NCBI GenBank assembly: GCA_022340665.1
Contig: JAJDNM010000005.1
Span: forward strand, 1 to 40,698
Origin: Acidobacteriota bacterium
GTDB taxonomy: Bacteria; Acidobacteriota; Thermoanaerobaculia; Thermoanaerobaculales; Sulfomarinibacteraceae
Direction of reading: 5' to 3'
DNA: 40,698 nucleotides
In this document: piece by piece, positions 6,758-15,689 of the stretch
Layout: each line of letters starts with the position of its first letter
How positions within the stretch are numbered: the first letter of the stretch is position 1
Position numbers and translations under genes: made by a program
Notes under the pieces: model-generated
Database searches by the model: none
Seen by the model: only the letters and a program-made list of their open reading frames with translations
What the model was told of the DNA's origin: nothing

Positions 6758-8215
6758 ATGCAGCTCACCGAAAGTTCTTTGCTGAGGTCGCTCGCCTGGA
6801 TTGGCGGGCAATGGATCGGCGCCGACAGCGGCGAGGTCTTCACCGTCACCAACCCGGCGACCGGCGAAACCATTGCCGAGGTTGCGAGGTGTGGCGGCGA
6901 AGAAACCCACCGGGCTGTCGAGGCGGCCGAGAGAGCGCAGATCGAGTGGCGCGAGAAAACCGCTAGTGAAAGATCGGTCCTGATGCGGCGCTGGTTCGAT
7001 CTGATGATGGAGCACCAGGAGGATCTCGCCCAGATCCTCACCGCCGAGCAGGGAAAACCGCTCGCCGAGGCGCGAGGTGAGATTGCCTACGGCGCGAGCT
7101 ACATCGAATGGTTCGCCGAGGAGGCCAAGCGGGTCTACGGCGACGTCATCCCGCCGCCGGCCACCGACCGGCGCATCGTGGTCATCAAGCAGCCGGTCGG
7201 TGTCGTCGCCTGCATCACGCCGTGGAACTTCCCCAACGCGATGCTCGCGCGCAAGGTCGCAGCTGCCCTGGCGGCGGGGTGCACCACCGTCTGCAAGCCG
7301 GCGACCGCGACACCTCTCTCCGCCCTCGCGATGGCCGAGCTCGCCCATCGCGCCGGCATCCCGGCCGGAGTGATCAATGTGCTGGCAGGTCGAACAGGGC
7401 CGATCGGTGAAGAGCTCACCTCCAACCCTACCGTGCGCAAGCTGACGTTCACCGGCTCGACCGAGGTCGGCAAGAAGCTCGTGGCCGACTGTTCCCGGAC
7501 GATGAAGCGCACATCAATGGAGCTTGGCGGCAACGCGCCCTTCATAGTCTTCGACGACGCGGATCTCGACAACGCGATTCGGGGAACCCTCGCCTCCAAG
7601 TACCGCAACGCCGGCCAGACCTGCGTCTGCGCCAACCGGATCCTGGTCCAGGAGAGCGTCATGGAGGCGTACTCCGAGAAGCTCGCCGAAGCGGTGGGTC
7701 AGTTCAAGCTCGGCGACGGCGCCGAGGAAGGCGTGACCATGGGCCCCTTGATCGACGATGCCGCCGCGGACGCCGTCTGCGCGATGATCGACGACGCAGT
7801 CGAAAAGGGTGCGGAGGTCCTCCTCGGCGGCGGCCGATCGGAGCTCGGCGGTAGCTTCGTCGAGCCCACCATTCTCTCTGGCGTCACCAGCGATATGCGG
7901 GTCTTCCAGGAGGAGATCTTCGGGCCGGTCTCTCCTCTCGTCAGCTTCAGCAGCGAGGAGGAGGCGATCGCCATCGCCAACGACACCGAGTTCGGGCTCG
8001 CGGCCTACTTCTGCGCGCGCGACGTGGGACGCATCTGGCGGGTGTCGGAAGGGCTCGAGTACGGCATCATCGGCATCAACGAAGGCGTCATCTCCAACCC
8101 CATGGCGCCGTTCGGCGGCATCAAGGAGTCGGGCAACGGCCGCGAGGGCTCCAAGTACGGCCTCGACGACTACCTCGAGATCAAGTACCTGTGCATCGGC
8201 GGGATTGACGCCTAG
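6758..8215 (+). CDS. gabD: Succinate-semialdehyde dehydrogenase-type aldehyde dehydrogenase
   Basis: A 485-residue NAD(P)-dependent aldehyde dehydrogenase that resembles GabD along its whole length. Key motifs are TPWNFPNAMLARK, KPATATPLSALA, FTGSTEVGKKL, the general-base Glu255 in MELGGNAPF, and catalytic Cys289 in GQTCVCANR. The Cys-x-Cys pair (289, 291) is typical of succinate-semialdehyde dehydrogenases, where it can form a redox-sensitive disulfide. The C-terminal region has MAPFGGIKESGNGREGS. The ATG has TAAGGAGG 8 bases upstream. It lacks a cargo peptide and is separated from the BMC operon, so I see no reason to place it in the shell. Substrate is inferred from similarity; another semialdehyde is possible. 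Confidence 0.88.
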   Translation: MQLTESSLLRSLAWIGGQWIGADSGEVFTVTNPATGETIAEVARCGGEETHRAVEAAERAQIEWREKTASERSVLMRRWFDLMMEHQEDLAQILTAEQGKPLAEARGEIAYGASYIEWFAEEAKRVYGDVIPPPATDRRIVVIKQPVGVVACITPWNFPNAMLARKVAAALAAGCTTVCKPATATPLSALAMAELAHRAGIPAGVINVLAGRTGPIGEELTSNPTVRKLTFTGSTEVGKKLVADCSRTMKRTSMELGGNAPFIVFDDADLDNAIRGTLASKYRNAGQTCVCANRILVQESVMEAYSEKLAEAVGQFKLGDGAEEGVTMGPLIDDAAADAVCAMIDDAVEKGAEVLLGGGRSELGGSFVEPTILSGVTSDMRVFQEEIFGPVSPLVSFSSEEEAIAIANDTEFGLAAYFCARDVGRIWRVSEGLEYGIIGINEGVISNPMAPFGGIKESGNGREGSKYGLDDYLEIKYLCIGGIDA

Positions 8216-8225
8216 GATGCTCCTG

Positions 8226-8285
8226 CAGGGATCCGAGACGTCCAGCCTGCGGGGCCTCGGGATCCCTGGTCACCCGGTTTTGCAT
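8226..8285 (+). terminator. Hairpin after the GabD-type gene, probable terminator
   Basis: CAGGGATCC (8226-8234) pairs exactly with GGATCCCTG (8260-8268), and GAG/CTC extends the stem inward past a one-base bulge. A short T-run (GGTTTTGC) follows about 10 bases later. It lies between convergent genes. The distance to the T-run makes it imperfect as a classic intrinsic terminator. Confidence 0.5.
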
Positions 8286-8316
8286 CGAGCGGAACCGAGT
8301 CTGCGCCAGCTCATAC

Positions 8317-9003
8317 TCAATAAAACATCCAGCCGAAGTCCAGGGTGATCACGTCAAACCGCGGCGTGCCGCTGGTGCCGTCGAAATCCATCCACTGGCT
8401 GGTGTAACCGAGCTGCAGGTACGACTGGTCGCTGTTGAACGTGTACCGGAAACCCACCAACGCCTGGTAGGAAAACGCGTCGATCGTCTCAGTCGGGTAG
8501 TTCGTGGAGCACACATAACCCCACCAAGGATCCCACCAGCACCAGGTGTAGGGCGGACCGTTCGGAACCCGGGTGTCGATCCACGTCCAGCCGATGCCGG
8601 CACCGACGTAAGGGGAGAGCTGAGCATCAGAGAGGTAGTACACCAGGTTGGCCGACAGAGCGAACGAGTCGTACTTGCCAGAGATGTCGACCGGGAGGCC
8701 GTCCTCATCCATCGCCGTGGCGTCGTAGCCGATGCCGGCCCACTGTAAGCCGAACCTCGTTGCAAGGCGATCGCTGAAGTTGAAGGCGCCGCCGATAGCA
8801 AGACCAAAATCGTCGTCGGTTTCGAGGCTCGAAAGACCCTGGCTATCGATCGAGGTGCCGAGCTGGTAGATCGTTCCCAGCGAAAACTCCCACCTTCCCT
8901 CGCGATCCTGGGCTTCGGCCGAGGCGGCGCCGAACAAGAACACTGCCGTAAGGGAAGCCACGGTTAACATCTTTCTCGTCCAGAGCAAGTACGCACTATT
9001 CAT
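8317..9003 (-). CDS. Outer-membrane beta-barrel protein (OmpW/OprF-like fold), unknown role
   Basis: A 228-residue exported protein with a signal peptide (about residues 1-31, cleavage near AEAQ) and roughly eight predicted amphipathic strands. Examples are FGLAIGGAFNF, LATRFGLQWAGIGYD, FALSANLVYYL, SPYVGAGIGWTWID and FSYQALVGFRYTF. The chain ends in DFGWMFY with an aromatic terminal residue. The region around residues 150-170 is rich in Trp, Tyr and Pro with two Cys (TWCWWDPWWGYVCS), probably an extracellular loop with a disulfide. GGAGGAAACA directly precedes the ATG, so the start is secure. It is not related by eye to the paralogue pair at 5654 and 11931. Confidence 0.82.
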   Translation of the reverse strand: MNSAYLLWTRKMLTVASLTAVFLFGAASAEAQDREGRWEFSLGTIYQLGTSIDSQGLSSLETDDDFGLAIGGAFNFSDRLATRFGLQWAGIGYDATAMDEDGLPVDISGKYDSFALSANLVYYLSDAQLSPYVGAGIGWTWIDTRVPNGPPYTWCWWDPWWGYVCSTNYPTETIDAFSYQALVGFRYTFNSDQSYLQLGYTSQWMDFDGTSGTPRFDVITLDFGWMFY

Positions 9004-9251
9004 TGTTTCCTCCTGATCACCGAATTTCCCAAAAAGTCTCCACTGACGGAAGTGGGGCAAGACAACACTTCGAGATGCCGCGAATGGTCAGTCGAGATCC
9101 GATGCTTTCCGAACACATACGCCCTCGCGCCGGACTCTGTTTCAGCCGATGCGCGGAGGGTTCAACTCGGGGTCAACACATTTTCATTCCCTGCCCGAGC
9201 GAAGACGAGGTGCCGGATAGGACTGTCGGAGCCCGCTATACTCCCTTCGGC

Positions 9252-9359
9252 ATGATCGAGAACCCACGTTACGAGATTTTCGGTCCTGGCGAACCGCTCT
9301 TCAGGGTTGGGCGCCCAGATGACCTCGGGACCGGGCACCGTGCCGTCGGGACGGACTGA
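9252..9359 (+). CDS. Possible 35-codon upstream reading frame coupled to the phosphatase gene
   Basis: The region 9004-9358 holds no other gene. ATG 9252 starts a 35-codon frame that ends at 9357-9359, overlapping the next start as TGATG. A TATACT hexamer (9237-9242) lies 9 bases before this ATG, so the transcript could be leaderless and this frame could be translated first, coupling into the downstream gene. The peptide has no recognisable domain. It may be only a chance frame; the TGATG junction and the nearby -10 are the only support. Confidence 0.3.
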   Translation: MIENPRYEIFGPGEPLFRVGRPDDLGTGHRAVGTD

Positions 9360-11686
9360 TGCCCTCTCGAGCTCCAATTCGTCGCAAGCTTTTTCTGCTC
9401 ATCCTCGCGGTGACCATCCCCGCAGTGACATTTGTCGGGGTTGTCAGCTTCGTCCGAGGACGTACAGTGGCAAGAAATGCGACGCTCGACCATCTGACTT
9501 CGGTCCGGGCCTCGAGGGCCGACCAACTCGAGGTCACGTTCCGGCAGCTCCGTGTCGAAACAGACGCCATCTCCCGCAGTCGGATGATCGTCAGAGCGAT
9601 GCGCCGGTTCGGCGCCGCCTACAACGCCCTCGGAGCATCGGCCCCGACCGATGAGCAACGCGATAACGTGGTCCGCTTCTACAACGATCACTACCTTCCT
9701 GCCCTTGGCGGTCGGTCGAGTGGGGCGACGACCCTTGACGAACTGCTGCCTTCCCGCGTTGAAGCAATCCACCTGCAGTCCTTCTACATCGCGGGCAACC
9801 CGTACCCGCGCGATGAATGGGACCTGCTGGTCGACGCCGACGATCCCAGCGCTTATGGCAGGGTCCACCGCGAGCTCCACCCCGACCTGAGGGAGTTCAC
9901 CAGCCAGTTCAGGTACCACGACATGCTGCTGATCGACCTCGAAGGCAACGTCGTGTACACGGTGAACAAGGAGCCGGTTCTGGCGACGAGTCTCGTGCAG
10001 GGGCCCTACCGGAATTCGAACCTGGCAACCGCTTACCGCGCGGCGGTCGAGGCGCCTCTGAATCACCGCGTATGCCTGGTGGACTTTGCCTTCTACCGCC
10101 CGTCTCTGAACACTCCAATGGCGTTCATCGGAGCACCGGTTTTCGACGGCGACCAGCGAATCGGCGTCCTGGTACTCCAGCTGACCGGCGCTCAACTCGA
10201 CGGGATCATGACGGGCCGGGGCCACTGGCGCGACCACGGCCTCGGCGAAACCGGAGAGGCGTACATCGTCGGCAGCGATCATCTCCTCCGGTCGGACTCG
10301 CGATTCTTCCTCGAAAACCCCGATGGATTCGTCGATGGAGGTGGAGCCGCCCAATTCTCGCAAGAGCTCCGGCGGCGAATTGTCACCTGCGGGACCACCA
10401 TTCTCCTGCTGAAAGTCAGCACTCCACAGGTGGAGGCGGCATTCGAAGGAAAGACCGGCACCACGGTCGCGACCAATTACCGGGGCGAGGAGGTCCTGGC
10501 ATCGTACGAACCGCTGACCATCGAGGGCCTTGACTGGGTCGTCGTGGCCGAGATGGACACCGCAGAGGCCTTCGTTCCTGTTCGCCGGTTCGTCCGCCGG
10601 ATGGCCGAAGCGTCTGCCGTTCTCGCCCTGTTCATTCTCGGCATCTCGTGGTTCGCAGCCAAACGCTTCGTCGAGCCCATCATCGAGCTCGACAACGCGT
10701 CGAGACGATTTGCCGAAGGCGACGAGGACATCCGATTGACGATTCGCAGCGAGGACGAGCTCGGACGGCTCACGGCATCCTTCAACGAAATGATCGCCGC
10801 CATTCGGCAGCAGAAGGACGAGCTGAGGCGAAATTACGACGAGATCAAACGCCAGCGCGAAGAGCTGGCAGTGGCCAAGGAGGCGACGGAGGCCGCCAAT
10901 CGCAAGATGAAGGGAGATCTCGAGGCGGCGGCGAGGATCCAGGCCACCCTCCTGCCCGATGAGGCGGTGGAGATAGAGGGCGCGCGTTTCGCCTGGCGCT
11001 ACGTGCCCTGCGACGAGCTCGCCGGCGACACCCTCGGCATCGTGCCCTTCGACGAATCCAGGGTCGGGATCTACGTGGTCGACGTCAGCGGCCACGGTGT
11101 CCCGTCGTCACTGCTCTCGGTATCAGTCAGCCGGCTGCTGTCGAAGGACCCTGCATCGTCGGTGCTGTGGCGGACCGATCCGGCGTCCGAAGAGCGGCGG
11201 ATTGCCACACCGGCGGAGGTCCTACGGGTCCTTTCCCGGCGCTTTCCCTATGACACGCGTACCAACCAATACTTCACCATGGTCTACGGAGTGCTCGATC
11301 TGAATCGCCGCGAGCTCTGCTACGCGTCAGCCGGACACGAGCCGTTGATCGTGGTCGGACCGAACCGGGAGCCGGAGATGGGGTCGAGCACCGGACCGCC
11401 GGTCGCGCTGATCCCCGAGATCATCAAACCCAGTGTCTACGAGGAGCGGAGCATCAGCCTCACACGCGGCGATCGCATCTATCTCTACTCGGACGGCATT
11501 CCCGAGGCAGCGGCCGCCGACGGCGAGCAGTTCGGCGGGCAGCGGTTGAGCGAGCGGCTCCGCGAACTCTTCGGGAACGACCTCGACGACGGGCTGCCGA
11601 CCCTCCTCGACGCTGTGCGAGCCTGGCAGGAGGGGCCGTCCTTCGCCGACGATGTGTCAGTCCTTGCAGTGGAGCTCGTTGAGTAA
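9359..11686 (+). CDS. Membrane sensor with HAMP and SpoIIE/PP2C serine phosphatase domain
   Basis: A 775-residue signalling protein. Order: TM helix at about 10-31; a large extracytoplasmic dCache-like sensor of about 380 residues with strands such as DMLLIDLEGNVVYTV and GEAYIVGSDHLLRSDSRF; a second TM at about 416-437; HAMP (EPIIELDNASRRFAEGD..IRLTIRSEDELGRLTASFNEM); a coiled coil at about 485-525; and a SpoIIE-type PP2C domain from about 520. Phosphatase motifs are IQATLLP, VVDVSGHGVPSSLLS, YLYSDGIPEA and FADDVSVLAVE. The usual GGD metal motif reads AGD (ELAGDTLG), a mild change. Such proteins dephosphorylate STAS anti-sigma antagonists in partner-switching. None is adjacent; a STAS protein is encoded at 30424. 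The gene ends at a hairpin and terminator. Confidence 0.9.
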   Translation: MPSRAPIRRKLFLLILAVTIPAVTFVGVVSFVRGRTVARNATLDHLTSVRASRADQLEVTFRQLRVETDAISRSRMIVRAMRRFGAAYNALGASAPTDEQRDNVVRFYNDHYLPALGGRSSGATTLDELLPSRVEAIHLQSFYIAGNPYPRDEWDLLVDADDPSAYGRVHRELHPDLREFTSQFRYHDMLLIDLEGNVVYTVNKEPVLATSLVQGPYRNSNLATAYRAAVEAPLNHRVCLVDFAFYRPSLNTPMAFIGAPVFDGDQRIGVLVLQLTGAQLDGIMTGRGHWRDHGLGETGEAYIVGSDHLLRSDSRFFLENPDGFVDGGGAAQFSQELRRRIVTCGTTILLLKVSTPQVEAAFEGKTGTTVATNYRGEEVLASYEPLTIEGLDWVVVAEMDTAEAFVPVRRFVRRMAEASAVLALFILGISWFAAKRFVEPIIELDNASRRFAEGDEDIRLTIRSEDELGRLTASFNEMIAAIRQQKDELRRNYDEIKRQREELAVAKEATEAANRKMKGDLEAAARIQATLLPDEAVEIEGARFAWRYVPCDELAGDTLGIVPFDESRVGIYVVDVSGHGVPSSLLSVSVSRLLSKDPASSVLWRTDPASEERRIATPAEVLRVLSRRFPYDTRTNQYFTMVYGVLDLNRRELCYASAGHEPLIVVGPNREPEMGSSTGPPVALIPEIIKPSVYEERSISLTRGDRIYLYSDGIPEAAAADGEQFGGQRLSERLRELFGNDLDDGLPTLLDAVRAWQEGPSFADDVSVLAVELVE

Positions 11687-11766
11687 AGGCTCGGAAGCCT
11701 TTATCACCGTGCAAGCAAAAAACGCCCGGCCGCAGGCCGCAGCCACGGTCGGGCGTTTCTCTTTCT
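11685..11766 (+). terminator. Two hairpins ending the phosphatase gene
   Basis: AAAGGCT (11685-11691) and AGCCTTT (11696-11702) form a small stem overlapping the stop codon. A stronger stem follows: AAACGCCCG (11720-11728) with CGGGCGTTT (11750-11758), then TCTCTTTCT. An A-run on the left side means it could also act on the minus strand. Confidence 0.8.
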
Positions 11767-11930
11767 ATTCTGGATTTGGATGCTACGGCCCTAACACAAT
11801 GGTTGTCGCATAAACTGGGGGCGGGTCACCACGACCGGTGGATTCAGCCAAGGCTTCCAGGATGGCGGGTTGTGCGGACTGGAGTTCTGTTACCGTAAGT
11901 GAGACTACCAAGTGGCCGGGAGGGCTGATC

Positions 11931-12752
11931 TTGAGGCGAATCGCATGTCTGGCTTTGGTCACCGTGACTTTGGGGACCGCACCTGCGGCGGCACAGGGAA
12001 TGTCCGATTCACTCTTCGACACTTTCAACATCAAGCTCGAGGGAAGTTGGGTCCGCTCCGCGACCACGATCCGGCTCGACTCTGAGGGCCAAGGGAAGGG
12101 TACGACGCTCAGCTTCGAGGACGATCTCGGCCTGCCGGACAAGAAGACCGTACCGTCGCTCTCCTTCGAGTGGCAGTTCGCGCGAAAACACCGCCTCGGC
12201 GTCCGCTGGCAGGACATCAACCGAGGGTCGGTGACCCAGGTGCTCGAGGAAATCGAGTGGGGCGGCGAAATCATCCCTATCGATGCCGAGGTCACTCTCG
12301 ACTTCGACATCCGCAGCCTCTCGGCCGACTACACCTACTACCCATGGATCAAGGAAAGGTGGGCGGGTGGCATCGGGCTCGGTATTCGCTCAATGGGCCT
12401 GAGGACCATCCTGAGGGCGGACGGCAGCGAGCTCGAAGCGGAAATTGACGGCACCGCCCCTCTTCCCTACATCAACTTCGAGTACCGGAGGATGCTCGGC
12501 GAACGATGGCGCCTCAAGGCCCAGGTCGGCTGGCTCGAGGTGAAGATCAGCGATATCAAGGGCGGCCAGTACATCGGCCGCTTGGCGGCCGAGTACCTCT
12601 CCACCAGGCGCTGGGGGTTCGGCGCGGCCATCAACTACTCCGCCATCGACGTTGACTGGGAGTCCATCAAGGGTCCGGAGGAGGACCTATTGACCGCGAT
12701 CATCGACCTCGATCTCGACGATTTCAGTCTTTACCTTCGATTTCGCTGGTAG
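11931..12752 (+). CDS. Outer-membrane beta-barrel protein, paralogue B
   Basis: A 273-residue exported barrel, paralogous to the protein at 5654-6517 over essentially its full length (shared GTTLSFEDDL, GVRWQ.INR, GxEIIPIDAxxTL.FDI, YYPW, APLPYI.FEYRR and a C-terminal DDFSLYLRFRW). The ATG at 11838 would give a long polar leader before the signal peptide. I prefer the TTG at 11931, which is preceded by GGGAGGG and begins exactly at the signal sequence (RRIACLALVTVTLGTAPAAAQ). The function is unknown. A 7-bp stem with an 8-base loop (12756-12777) follows the stop codon. Confidence 0.82.
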   Translation: MRRIACLALVTVTLGTAPAAAQGMSDSLFDTFNIKLEGSWVRSATTIRLDSEGQGKGTTLSFEDDLGLPDKKTVPSLSFEWQFARKHRLGVRWQDINRGSVTQVLEEIEWGGEIIPIDAEVTLDFDIRSLSADYTYYPWIKERWAGGIGLGIRSMGLRTILRADGSELEAEIDGTAPLPYINFEYRRMLGERWRLKAQVGWLEVKISDIKGGQYIGRLAAEYLSTRRWGFGAAINYSAIDVDWESIKGPEEDLLTAIIDLDLDDFSLYLRFRW

Positions 12753-12809
12753 GCGTCCCAAGGCTTGAGGCTTGGGATCTGAGGCCGGCGGTCCACGGCT
12801 AGAGGTCCG

Positions 12810-12841
12810 AAAAAACGCCCGGCCACGAATGTGACCGGGCG
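12810..12841 (-). terminator. Intrinsic terminator of the DUF4136 gene
   Basis: On the minus strand CGCCCGG (12841-12835) pairs with CCGGGCG (12822-12816), with an extra CAC/GTG inside, and is followed directly by six T residues (12815-12810). This is a textbook intrinsic terminator 30 bases after the stop of the minus-strand gene. Confidence 0.85.
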
Positions 12842-12870
12842 ACTGATGACAGAATTTTTCGGGATCTGGC

Positions 12871-13425
12871 TTACTTGCCCTTGCCGGCGAGGATCTTGTC
12901 CCACTTGTTGCCGAGCTTATCGAGGATGTTCTCGACCTGCTTGATCTGTTTCTCCGGCTTGGCCTTGACCGTCACTGTGCCGGTGCCGCGCCAGACCATC
13001 TTCTTGTCTGTCGCGTCATATGCGTCGATGATCAGGGTTCCATCGGTGTAGGTTTGCTGCTGAGTCGTCGAGCTTCCCATGCTGCCGCCCCAACCGTACC
13101 AACCGCCGTGGTATCCGCCGTAGCCGTAGTTGGTGGTGGTATAGCTCGACCGCTTCTCGGTCGTGTAATGGTAGGTCACGAAGATATCAGGATTCTCCTG
13201 CACCTCTACGAGGCCGCCCTCGCGGAGCTCCTTGATGATCATGGTGGCGACGCGATCTGCCATCATCTGATTGCCCTGAATATTGCTGTCCGTGGTGTCA
13301 ACGTACTGAAACGTCTTGACGCTGCCAAAGTCGTAATCGTGGGCGAAGTCGATGGTGACCTTTTGAGCTGCCGCCGGCGCCGCGATCAGGGCCAGCACGA
13401 ATACCAATCCAAGTGCTCTCTTCAT
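12871..13425 (-). CDS. DUF4136 family exported protein
   Basis: A 184-residue secreted protein with a clear signal peptide (about 1-20, cleavage at AAAQ). The mature part shows the DUF4136 pattern: VTIDFAHDYDFGSVKTFQYVD near the start, then MMADRVATMIIKELREGGLVEVQENPDIFVTYHYTT, and a C-terminal LIIDAYDATDKKMVWRGTGTVTVK. A Gly/Tyr/Trp/Ser-rich insert (residues about 98-118) is inserted before the last strands. Many family members are lipoproteins, but this one has no lipobox Cys. The function of the family is not established. The ATG has GAAAGGAGAT upstream. Transcription ends at the terminator at 12810. Confidence 0.85.
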   Translation of the reverse strand: MKRALGLVFVLALIAAPAAAQKVTIDFAHDYDFGSVKTFQYVDTTDSNIQGNQMMADRVATMIIKELREGGLVEVQENPDIFVTYHYTTEKRSSYTTTNYGYGGYHGGWYGWGGSMGSSTTQQQTYTDGTLIIDAYDATDKKMVWRGTGTVTVKAKPEKQIKQVENILDKLGNKWDKILAGKGK

Positions 13426-13583
13426 TTCCGATCTCCTTTCACGAGGTCAAACTCTAGTGAATCAAAGCGTATTCCACTCCGCGGAAAGGGAAATTTAGCA
13501 CCATACCCCACCTCGCGCAACGAAGCCGCACGGTAGCGCTCGAGCGTGTCGTTGCTCGAACTCGCTGGGTGAGACGGCGGCCC

Positions 13584-15689
13584 TCAGTTCGACGACTTTG
13601 AATTGGTCTCGACCTGCGCCAGGTACTCACGAATAGCCCGCAGATTGCGCGCCGCACCAGGATGCTCCGGCATGCCGGACGCCGCCCGCTCCAGGAAGAC
13701 CTCCGCTTCGGCGTACCGGCCCATCTCGGCCAGCAGAAGACCCAGCGAGTAGGCCACCTCGTACTGCTCCGGATAGGCATCGAGGATCGAGCGCAACAGC
13801 GCCTCCGCCTCCTCGTTGCGGCCCTGCGCGTTCAGCAGCACGGCGAGGTTCGCCTTGGCGGGAAAGAAGAGATCGTCGATCGCGATCGCGATCCGATAGT
13901 ACCGCTCGGCCTCGGCTGCGTCACCGAGCCGCGCAGCCAGATTCCCCAGATTGTGGCCGGCAAAAGCGAAATCGAGGGAGTACTCCATTGCCTGCCGGTA
14001 CTCAGTCAGAGCCTCGGCAAGGGCCTCGCGTTGGTACGGCTTCAGTATCTCATTCGGCACATCGGCGAGCTGCACCGCAGCCTGCATCCGCACCGCCCGC
14101 ATCGGATCGAAAAGCAGAGGCGCCACCAAACCGACGAGTTCTCCGGGGCTGGCGGCAACCACGCTGCTGACGGCCGTATAGCGCATCAAGGGTTCAGCGT
14201 CAGCCAGCGCCACCGCAAAGGCACGTGTGCTCTCCTCGCCCGGGTACCGGCCGAGCAGCGAGAGCGCGGTGGCACGCACGATCGCCGGATACAGCTCATC
14301 ACCGGCAAGCCGAATGAGATCGTCCCGTGCTTCCGGACGACCCTCTCGGCCCGCGGCGATCGTCGGTCCATAGTGAGGTTTCTTGGCCAGGCCGTACCAC
14401 CTCTCGAATGCGTCCACCGACCAGCTCAGAGGCTTGTCGTCGTGACACCCTCCCTGGGAGCACGCGTTGGGGGTGCCGAGTTCCTGACTGAGATCCGGCC
14501 GCGGCACGCGAAGGCTGTGGTCCGCGCGTTCATCGATCACCATGTACGGCCGCTCGGGCATGTGGCATTTGACGCACAGGGCGCCATCGGAGGGCTTGCC
14601 CTGGTGAATTTTCTTGTGGAAGTGGTGGTCCGCGGTGTCGTAGGCGTCGGCTCGGTGGCACTGGAGACAGAGGTCGTTGCCGTCGAACTTGAGCTTCAAG
14701 CTGTGGGCGTCATGGCAATCCGAGCAGCGGACATCATTGGCGTACATCTTGGACTGCGTGAAGGAACCCCAGACGTAGACCTCTTCGAGGATCTGTCCGT
14801 CGGCGTAATAGAGGCCCTCATCGAGCAGTGACGGCAGATGGCTGTCGAATAAAGCTGTGGTCGTGTGGTTCCAATCTCCAAGCTCGGTGCGTCGCGCGTG
14901 GCACGGTGCGCAAAGCTCGACCTGCTGATGGGAGCTGATCCCACTGGTGGGCACAACCAGACCGTAATAGTCGACCTCCGGGCGGGCCATCGGTTGGATC
15001 TCGGCCCAGGTGACGTGATCCGAGCCAGGACCGTGGCACGCCTCGCAGCTGACGTCGATCTCGGACCAGGTGGTGTCATAGGTGCTGGTCGACGCATCGA
15101 AGTTCTTTCGCAGGTCGGTCGAGTGGCATTCCGCGCACATGGCATTCCAGGTCTGAGCTGCGCGAGTCCAGTGGAGCCAATCGTCGGGCGGGATCTCCTG
15201 ATCCGGATAGAGGTCGAACCACTCGTTCAGGTCCGAATCCCAGGCAATCGTGAGGCACTGGAGCCTCCCTCCGGGGAACGGCACCAGATACTGCTGGAGC
15301 GGTTCGTGGCCGAAGGTGTGAGTGATCTCGAAGTCGGCCATCTCCCCGTCCGGTCCCTGGGTGTTGACGAAGAACCGACCATCTCGCTTGAAGAAGGCCG
15401 AAGTCACCCCTTTCGATGTGAAGAGCGTGTCACCGAAATCGCCATATACCGTCTCCTCTGTCGCCACGTCCATCGCCAGGTCGTGGTCAGAGCCCTTCCA
15501 GCTCTCGAACGCCGCTTCGTGGCACGGCCGGCAGGCTTCGCGCCCGACAAATCCGGGCCCGGCGTCCGCCACCTCCTCACGGTTTGCCGCCGACCCCACG
15601 CGGATCAGCCATGCCGGAACGCTGAGCACGATCACCGCGGAAGCGACCACGCCGATCAGCTGCCAGCGCTCGAGCGGTGAGTAATTCAC
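13584..15689 (-). CDS. Membrane-anchored octaheme cytochrome c with HEAT and TPR repeats
   Basis: A 701-residue protein. After an N-terminal anchor (about 11-29) come seven CxxCH heme sites: CRPCH (53-57), CAECH, CEACH, CAPCH, CSDCH, CLQCH and CVKCH. An eighth, wider site CSQGGCH (Cx4CH) follows. The second half has HEAT-like helices (ARDDLIRLAGDELYP..IVRATALSLLG) and then three or more TPR units (FAGHNLGNLAARLGDAAEAERYY). The start is GTG 15689, overlapping the Rieske stop by 4 bases; longer frames run into the Rieske gene. Being co-transcribed with cytochrome b and Rieske, it probably takes the place of cytochrome c1/f as electron acceptor on the periplasmic side. The TPR/HEAT part suggests binding of a protein partner. 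No catalytic site for a specific substrate is recognised. Confidence 0.9.
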   Translation of the reverse strand: MNYSPLERWQLIGVVASAVIVLSVPAWLIRVGSAANREEVADAGPGFVGREACRPCHEAAFESWKGSDHDLAMDVATEETVYGDFGDTLFTSKGVTSAFFKRDGRFFVNTQGPDGEMADFEITHTFGHEPLQQYLVPFPGGRLQCLTIAWDSDLNEWFDLYPDQEIPPDDWLHWTRAAQTWNAMCAECHSTDLRKNFDASTSTYDTTWSEIDVSCEACHGPGSDHVTWAEIQPMARPEVDYYGLVVPTSGISSHQQVELCAPCHARRTELGDWNHTTTALFDSHLPSLLDEGLYYADGQILEEVYVWGSFTQSKMYANDVRCSDCHDAHSLKLKFDGNDLCLQCHRADAYDTADHHFHKKIHQGKPSDGALCVKCHMPERPYMVIDERADHSLRVPRPDLSQELGTPNACSQGGCHDDKPLSWSVDAFERWYGLAKKPHYGPTIAAGREGRPEARDDLIRLAGDELYPAIVRATALSLLGRYPGEESTRAFAVALADAEPLMRYTAVSSVVAASPGELVGLVAPLLFDPMRAVRMQAAVQLADVPNEILKPYQREALAEALTEYRQAMEYSLDFAFAGHNLGNLAARLGDAAEAERYYRIAIAIDDLFFPAKANLAVLLNAQGRNEEAEALLRSILDAYPEQYEVAYSLGLLLAEMGRYAEAEVFLERAASGMPEHPGAARNLRAIREYLAQVETNSKSSN

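Noticed and set aside
6518-7348. Upstream extension of the barrel paralogue A reading frame
   Set aside because: The frame stays open opposite the GabD-type gene, but the ATG at 6517 has a strong ribosome site and starts at the signal peptide.
6758-8215. GabD-type dehydrogenase as a microcompartment enzyme
   Set aside because: It has no cargo helix, lies beyond a 1.4-kb break with an opposing gene and matches cytosolic non-acylating dehydrogenases.
9269-11095. 608-codon open frame on the minus strand
   Set aside because: It lies wholly opposite the sensor phosphatase, whose domains are clear; the frame is kept open by GC-rich codon bias and shows no domain or ribosome site.
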